Part shown: positions 59,633 through 64,000 of the stretch, piece after piece
Layout: every line of letters begins with the position of its first letter
How positions within the stretch are numbered: the first letter of the stretch is position 1
From: Brevundimonas intermedia
GTDB lineage: Bacteria > Pseudomonadota > Alphaproteobacteria > Caulobacterales > Caulobacteraceae
Direction: 5' to 3'
Length of the DNA stretch: 64,000 nt
Assembly: GCF_004614235.1 (NCBI RefSeq)
Contig: NZ_SPVH01000002.1
Coordinates: forward strand, 1-64,000
The notes under the pieces: model-generated
The model's database searches: none
Told to the model about the DNA's origin: nothing
What the model saw: the letters and a program-made list of their open reading frames with translations, nothing else
Translations under genes and position numbers: made by a program

Positions 59633-59709
59633 CGCTTCTCACACGCCGGACGCCCGGCTGGACTCAAGGTCGCGACAATGGCCGTCCGTCAGTTTCGACG
59701 CAACCGCCC

Positions 59710-60108
59710 TTACCGCCCCAGCACGATCTCGCACCCCGGCGCGATCACGCCCTGCAAGGCGCCCGGCTTTTCGATCCGCACCGTCGCCCGCTGCACCCGC
59801 CGGTCTTCCAGGCACGCCCGCGCCAGCCGTTCGGCGAAGGTCTCGACCAGGCCGACATGCCCCTCGGCCGCGATGGCGCGCGCCGCATTGGCCACGGTCT
59901 CGTAGTTGATGGTGTCGCCCAGCCGCTCGATGGGTCGGGGCTCCAGCTCCAGCGTCACGTCGATCACCAGCCGCTGCAGCCGCCCCTGTTCGTGGTCATA
60001 GACCCCGATCCCGGCCTCGACCTCCAGCCCGCGCACGAACACGCTCAGCCGCTCGAAACGCAGCGGCTCTTCCGCCGGAAACGGCGTCACGTGAGAGGAT
60101 GCAACCAC
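59710..60108 (-). CDS. folB: Dihydroneopterin aldolase-type enzyme FolB
   Basis: A 132-residue protein with the FolB pattern: FVRGLEVEAGIGVYDHEQGR (substrate and subunit contacts), LVIDVTLELEP, INYETVANAARAI, LVETFAERLARACLED (Glu and Lys-region motif) and VRIEKPGAL. It cleaves 7,8-dihydroneopterin in folate synthesis. It starts 3 bases after the stop of the upstream SDR, a common folB-folM-like pairing in Caulobacterales. The N-terminal 14 residues before FERLSVF may be extra. Confidence 0.9.
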   Translation of the reverse strand: MVASSHVTPFPAEEPLRFERLSVFVRGLEVEAGIGVYDHEQGRLQRLVIDVTLELEPRPIERLGDTINYETVANAARAIAAEGHVGLVETFAERLARACLEDRRVQRATVRIEKPGALQGVIAPGCEIVLGR

Positions 60109-60111
60109 GCG

Positions 60112-60903
60112 CTACTCCTGGATGTCGGGGGTGCGCCAGGCCAGGTGCTGGCCCCCGTCGACAGCGATCATCTGGCCCGTCACCATGCGGGCGTCAATCA
60201 GCCACAGCACCGCCTGCGCCACCGCCTCCGGGCTGCCGGGCGTCTGCAACAGGGTGGCGCGCGCCTCGGCGGCGAACTCCTCGGGCGTCTGATGGATGGA
60301 CGGCAGGGTCGGCCCCGGCCCCACCCCATTGACCCGGATGCCCGGCGCCAGCGCCTGGGCCAGGGTCTGCGTCGCCCACCACAGGCCGTTGCGCGACAGG
60401 CTGTAGGAAAAGAAGCGCGGATCCGGCTTCAGCACCTTCTGGTCCAGCAGGTTGACGATGGCCCCCTCGACGGCCTGGGCGGCGAACGCCTCGGCCAGCA
60501 CGAGGGGCGCCCTCAGATTGGTCTCGATATGCCGGTCCCAGCTGTCGCGCGTCAGCCCGCCGACCCGGTCGTCCTCGAACACCGAGGCGTTGTTGACCAG
60601 CACGCCGACCGGCCCCAGCGCCTCGACCGCCGCCGGAACCAGCGCCCGCACCTTGGCCTCGTCCGTCAGGTCCGCCTGCAACAGGCACGCGCGCCGCCCC
60701 AGGCCCGCGATCTCGTCGGCCAGGGTCCGGGCGTCCTCGCCCGACGCATGATGATGGATCGCTACGTCGAACCCGGCCTGGGCCAGCTTCAGACAGATGG
60801 CCCGCCCGATCCGCCGCGCCCCGCCCGTGACCAGGGCGACGCCCCTCGCCGGATGGGACGCGGACGTGCTCGTCTCAGTCAACCCGACCGAACTCGAACG
60901 CAT
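60112..60903 (-). CDS. FolM-like short-chain dehydrogenase (pteridine reductase type)
   Basis: A 263-residue SDR: ALVTGGARRIGRAICLKLAQ (TGGxRRIG, an NADPH-favouring pteridine-reductase loop), DLTDEAK, VLVNNASVFEDDRVGGLT, then FFSYSLSRNGLWWATQTLAQ and IRVNGVGPGPTLPS. The catalytic tetrad normally reads YxxxK; here Tyr is followed four residues later by Arg (Y-S-L-S-R). Dihydromonapterin/pteridine reduction is inferred from the motif and from folB 3 bases downstream. Its start at 60903 overlaps a small membrane-protein ORF by 29 bases. Confidence 0.82.
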   Translation of the reverse strand: MRSSSVGLTETSTSASHPARGVALVTGGARRIGRAICLKLAQAGFDVAIHHHASGEDARTLADEIAGLGRRACLLQADLTDEAKVRALVPAAVEALGPVGVLVNNASVFEDDRVGGLTRDSWDRHIETNLRAPLVLAEAFAAQAVEGAIVNLLDQKVLKPDPRFFSYSLSRNGLWWATQTLAQALAPGIRVNGVGPGPTLPSIHQTPEEFAAEARATLLQTPGSPEAVAQAVLWLIDARMVTGQMIAVDGGQHLAWRTPDIQE

Positions 60904-60955
60904 TGAAAGCCGCGATGACGGCGACGAAGCCGAAGATGATGCCGAGAGCCAGCAT
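60875..60955 (-). CDS. 26-residue single-span membrane protein or leader
   Basis: ATG 60955 is preceded by CAGGAGC at good spacing and opens MLALGIIFGFVAVIAAFNAF, ending EFGRVD and TGA at 60875. The peptide is one hydrophobic helix with a charged C-terminus, a typical bacterial small membrane protein. Its strong ribosome site is better than that of the overlapping FolM-like gene, so it may also couple translation of that gene. Confidence 0.6.
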   Translation of the reverse strand: MLALGIIFGFVAVIAAFNAFEFGRVD

Positions 60956-61318
60956 GGGATGCTCCTGTTGTTGGTCTTCGATTAGAGCGGACCGGGGCGG
61001 GGTTCAAGCGGGGAGCAGTGCAGAACGACGGGATGCGGAAGATGACTCTCACGCGACGTTGAAGCCGGCTGCTCCCTGTCAACATCCAACCACTGGCTGC
61101 AATGAAACTGACGTTGGTCCCAGACTGTCCGTGCTGACTACAGGGGTCACGGGCACTGGGCCAAGAGTTGGAGGATCGATCCCAATCCGCCATGCCTATG
61201 CCTGCTACGCTGAACCATTGGGTAGAACATCAGACGCGCCGCTGCGATCAAATCTAACGCCGGGTTGCGAAGACACCTACCAGTGCCCTAGACATCTGCC
61301 TCGTACGGCAGAAGATCT
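60956..61318. other. Intergenic region upstream of the Septu-like pair
   Basis: 363 bases between the small membrane ORF and the PtuA-like gene. The part after about 61015 drops in GC and resembles the composition of the defence genes, suggesting that the left boundary of the acquired segment lies near here. I see no gene and no clear promoter or direct repeat. Confidence 0.5.
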
Positions 61319-62866
61319 GTGAGGGGCGGCTTGCTGAAATTCGTTGTAATCTCCCGTATGGGCGTTGTGCCTGCCCAGGCGGTGAGAACAATTTTCCTGT
61401 GCGTTGATCATTGGAACGACTACTCCTTCGTCACAATGTTTCAGGTAGTGGCGTTCGATGAAAAGGGCCGGCGTCATGAGCTTGGGAACGTCAAGATCGG
61501 CTTCGTTGGGCAGGTGGAGACGCAATCGACCTATTCTACACTAGGCGACGGTTTCGAGATTTTGCCGCCCAATTATTTTTCGGCTGGCATTGACGTTGAG
61601 TACTATGTCCGGCTCGCTCGGGACATTTCTCAGCCCTTTAGGCGGGCCTATTTGGCCGCGCTTCGCGATGTGGCGCATAGCCAAGATGCTCTAGATATCG
61701 CGCTACCCGAGAGCGTTTTTCAGACTTCTCATCTACGCAGCCTCAATGTCAGCACCATAACTGATCAGTTCCGTCGCGTGCTGGATGGGGGCGTGCCCCT
61801 CACCGATTACACTTTCAGATTTACACAAGACCAAAGCGAGCGTTTAGCGGGATACAAGCTTGATTTCCGCATAGTCGCTTCGTCAGCGCCTTCAACGAAT
61901 ATCCACGCGATCATAGGTCGCAACGGTGTCGGCAAGACGACACTCTTAAACAACATGACCTCTGCCGTACTCAATAGCGGACAAGGTGGCAGCAGATTCG
62001 AAAAGCCGAAATGGGGGCCGGATTTTGGGCCGATTGACTCGGATTATTTCAGCGCCCTCGTCTCGGTTTCATTCAGTGCGTTCGATCCCTTCAATCCCCC
62101 AAAGGAACAGCCTGACCCTTCTCTAGGAACCTGCTATTTCTACGTTGGCCTGAAGAGCCTAGCCGATGAGTCCGGTGCGATTCTCAAGTCGCAGACGGAA
62201 CTCGACGGCGAGTTGATCGAAAGTCTGACCATTTGTCTCAGCGAGGAGGCGCGGCGCGGCCGCTGGTTGGAAGCAATCCAGAACTTGGAGACGGACGATA
62301 ACTTTGCCGAGATGAATCTGGGGCAGCTAGCTTCGCTGGAAGGTCGCGCGCTCGTTGAGCGGGCGCAGGGATTGCTGAAGCGCATGAGCTCGGGCCATGC
62401 GATCGTTCTTTTGACGATCACCAAGCTAGTGGCGCGCGTCGACGAAAAGACTCTAGTGCTGTTCGATGAGCCGGAAAGCCATTTGCACCCGCCGTTATTG
62501 TCTGCCCTGATAAGAAGCCTGAGCCGGCTGCTCTCGAACAGAAATGCTATCGCCATTATCGCGACCCACTCTCCAGTGGTTCTTCAGGAAATCCCGCGTT
62601 CGTGCGTTTGGAAAATTACTCGCTCGGGGCTTGCGTCGAATACCCAAAGGCCAGAGATCGAAACCTTTGGCGAGAACGTTGGCCTGCTTACCAAGGAGGT
62701 GTTTGGCCTTGAGGTCGCCAAGTCCGGCTTCAACAGCCTGCTATCTAGCGAGGCGGCGCGCGCCAAATCCTACGAGGAGGTCTTGGCGAGTTTCGGCGGC
62801 CAACTCGGGTTTGAGGGGAGGGCAATCCTTCAGTCCATTATGCACCGGGCTGGGAAGGCAGAATGA
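61319..62866 (+). CDS. ptuA: PtuA-like AAA/ABC-type ATPase of a Septu defence system
   Basis: A 515-residue ATPase. Walker A is IIGRNGVGKTTLLNN (about residue 199-213), and the Walker B/D-loop is KTLVLFDEPESHLHPPLLSA (about 379-398) with AIIATHSPVVLQEIPRSCVW after it. This ordering and the LHPPLLSALIRSL wording are those of Septu/retron-associated PtuA. The N-terminus VDHWNDYSFVTMFQVVAFDE matches the family only if translation starts upstream of residue 40, so GTG 61319 or ATG 61358 is the start; neither has a good ribosome site. Codons ending in A/T are far more frequent than in neighbours, indicating recent acquisition. It overlaps ptuB by 4 bases. Confidence 0.82.
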   Translation: MRGGLLKFVVISRMGVVPAQAVRTIFLCVDHWNDYSFVTMFQVVAFDEKGRRHELGNVKIGFVGQVETQSTYSTLGDGFEILPPNYFSAGIDVEYYVRLARDISQPFRRAYLAALRDVAHSQDALDIALPESVFQTSHLRSLNVSTITDQFRRVLDGGVPLTDYTFRFTQDQSERLAGYKLDFRIVASSAPSTNIHAIIGRNGVGKTTLLNNMTSAVLNSGQGGSRFEKPKWGPDFGPIDSDYFSALVSVSFSAFDPFNPPKEQPDPSLGTCYFYVGLKSLADESGAILKSQTELDGELIESLTICLSEEARRGRWLEAIQNLETDDNFAEMNLGQLASLEGRALVERAQGLLKRMSSGHAIVLLTITKLVARVDEKTLVLFDEPESHLHPPLLSALIRSLSRLLSNRNAIAIIATHSPVVLQEIPRSCVWKITRSGLASNTQRPEIETFGENVGLLTKEVFGLEVAKSGFNSLLSSEAARAKSYEEVLASFGGQLGFEGRAILQSIMHRAGKAE

Positions 62867-63729
62867 ACAGGTTGCCTCTGCCGATGATAGAGTTCCGAAC
62901 AGCCTTAGAGGCGGCCTTTCAGGGCATAGCCGACGAGAACCGTAGGGACCTACATTTCTCCGCCTTTGCGGACTTCGCACAGCTAGAAAAGGCGTATTGC
63001 GACAACGCAGTTGCGGGTTCGCTTCATGCCATGTCGCGCGTTGCATCCGGCCCCGCGGATCCAGTCGTCCTAGGTGGTCTGCACAAATCTGACCTCACCG
63101 CCCTTTATAGCAAGTATTTTGTGCCAGCCGAAAAACCTGCGCGACGGCTCTACGAAGCACTCAAGGTTACGGCGAACGGAAAATGTCCCTTGTGCGGTGG
63201 GGTCGGTCACGTTCGCACCCTAGACCACTACCTCCCCAAGGCGAACTTTCCTCTCTATTCAGTCCTGCCCAAGAACCTGGTGCCGTGTTGCCGGGACTGC
63301 AACACAGAGAAACTCAACAGTTTCGCTCTCACGGCCGATAAGCAAACGTTGCATCCATATTTCGACGCCGATCGATACTTCACAGAGCGGTGGGTCGACG
63401 CAATCGTCATTGTTGGTAAGATTCCCGTGATCGAGTTCTTTGCAGCGCCACCGTCGAACTGGTCAGACATCGAGGTATCCCGCGCCAAGGCGCATTTTGA
63501 CGCTTACGGTCTCGCTGCGAAATTCTCGGTAGAAGCGGCAGCGGATCTGCCCGAAACCATCCAGACGCGAGTTACCACGATGGCAGCAAGCACGCCTGAG
63601 GCCTTTTCCAGCTATCTTTCCGAAAAGAGTGAGACACTGGCTCTACCGGTCAATCATTGGCGACGCGTGATGTTCGCCGCACTAGCGCGGGACGTCTGGT
63701 TCTGCAGCCAAACCTTTCTACAAACGTAG
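62863..63729 (+). CDS. ptuB: PtuB-like HNH endonuclease of a Septu defence system
   Basis: A 288-residue protein overlapping ptuA (ATGA). The nuclease lies at residues about 105-150: GKCPLCGGVGHVRTLDHYLP (zinc Cys pair and catalytic DH), then SVLPKNLVPCCRDCNTEK (second Cys pair and HNH Asn). The surrounding helices (TALYSKYFVPAEKPARRLYEALK; LPVNHWRRVMFAALARDVW) resemble PtuB proteins. In Septu, PtuA and PtuB form a complex that degrades nucleic acid on phage infection. No reverse transcriptase or retron RNA is present here, so this is a stand-alone Septu rather than a retron system. Lower GC like ptuA. Confidence 0.83.
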   Translation: MNRLPLPMIEFRTALEAAFQGIADENRRDLHFSAFADFAQLEKAYCDNAVAGSLHAMSRVASGPADPVVLGGLHKSDLTALYSKYFVPAEKPARRLYEALKVTANGKCPLCGGVGHVRTLDHYLPKANFPLYSVLPKNLVPCCRDCNTEKLNSFALTADKQTLHPYFDADRYFTERWVDAIVIVGKIPVIEFFAAPPSNWSDIEVSRAKAHFDAYGLAAKFSVEAAADLPETIQTRVTTMAASTPEAFSSYLSEKSETLALPVNHWRRVMFAALARDVWFCSQTFLQT

Positions 63730-63872
63730 CCATGACTTCGGATGAGACGCCTAAGCAAATTTGCGGCTCTGGCAAACAGCAGCCTAGCCGTTTTGTTGGT
63801 GCTGTCCCTTTCCTCCTACTCCTCAGAGATGATCGAAAATCCCGCCACACCAAACCTGGGGCGCACACACCC

Positions 63873-64000
63873 ATGACCTGGCGCATCCACGTCGAACCCT
63901 TCACCCGCCCCCTCTTTTTCGCCTGGTCGCGGCTGACGCGCGGCAAGACGCTGGGCGTGCGGGCGGTGGCGGTGGATTCGCAGGGGCGGGTGCTGATGGT
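63873..64000 (+). CDS. NUDIX hydrolase, 5' part only
   Basis: The last 128 bases encode MTWRIHVEPFTRPLFFAWSR and then LTRGKTLGVRAVAVDSQGRV before the window ends. The strand pattern GVRAVAVDSQGRVLMV is the first strand pair of a NUDIX domain; the Nudix box itself lies outside the window. Composition returns to the GC-rich chromosomal type here, so the right edge of the acquired Septu-like segment lies between about 63730 and 63860. Confidence 0.65.
   Translation, partial: MTWRIHVEPFTRPLFFAWSRLTRGKTLGVRAVAVDSQGRVLM

Noticed and set aside
61319..63729. Retron (PtuAB with reverse transcriptase)
   Set aside because: No reverse transcriptase or msr/msd-like sequence flanks the ATPase/HNH pair.

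Overview
The window reads as chromosomal DNA of a GC-rich alphaproteobacterium, most likely Caulobacterales (Brevundimonas-like). This is inferred from dense TonB-dependent receptors with carbohydrate operons, codon use dominated by GCC/GGC/CTG, an OpgH-type glucan synthase and the folB/folM-like arrangement. No taxonomic marker such as 16S rRNA is present.

Region 1 (1-11986): a regulon for alpha-linked galactose/N-acetylgalactosamine. It holds a TonB receptor (cut by the window start), a BadF-type sugar kinase, AgaS, an AgaZ/GatZ protein, an EamA permease, exported GH36 and GH27 alpha-galactosidase-type enzymes, an exported amidohydrolase and a DeoR-type AgaR-like repressor. GAAAC/GTTTC elements recur in three promoter regions. 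A degenerate IS6-family element (12378-13192) follows.

Region 2 (13228-23566): a TetR regulator divergent from a TonB receptor, two exported esterase-like hydrolases, an acyl-CoA synthetase, an exported GH1 enzyme and a trehalase. Together they suggest uptake and dismantling of an acylated glycoside, possibly an acyl-trehalose.

Region 3 (23677-31585): a five-gene, overlapping operon (two GNAT-like proteins, a ThiF/E1-like enzyme, a membrane protein and an Acg-like nitroreductase). It looks like an uncharacterised small-molecule or peptide-modifying pathway. A di-heme cytochrome/membrane protein pair converges on it, followed by a chimeric remnant of an alcohol dehydrogenase and a TonB C-terminal domain.

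Region 4 (32104-41319): an unusual chaperone-usher pilus operon (three small exported proteins, at least one DUF4402-like, plus PapD-like chaperone and a 905-residue usher). It is bracketed by a NarL-type regulator on one side and an Hpt protein, a CheY-like receiver and a hybrid kinase with two receivers on the other.

Region 5 (about 41714-49724): a decayed genomic island next to tRNA-Ser(GGA). It carries a winged-helix protein, a broken Fic gene lacking NGR of its motif, a restriction-modification remnant, an amber-interrupted GIY-YIG-like gene, two unrecognised genes, a DUF2293-like gene, a 1.2 kb non-coding stretch rich in ordered repeats, a small Xis-position gene and a tyrosine integrase. 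A second IS6-type end lies at a breakpoint inside it.

Region 6 (49725-64000): tRNA-Ser, msrA, a DUF1338/HglS-type oxygenase, a HigBA toxin-antitoxin with a palindromic operator, an acyltransferase-3/DUF998 fusion beside opgH, an SDR, small membrane proteins, folB and a FolM-like SDR with a 26-codon membrane ORF. A lower-GC Septu-like PtuA/PtuB defence pair follows, then the start of a NUDIX gene.
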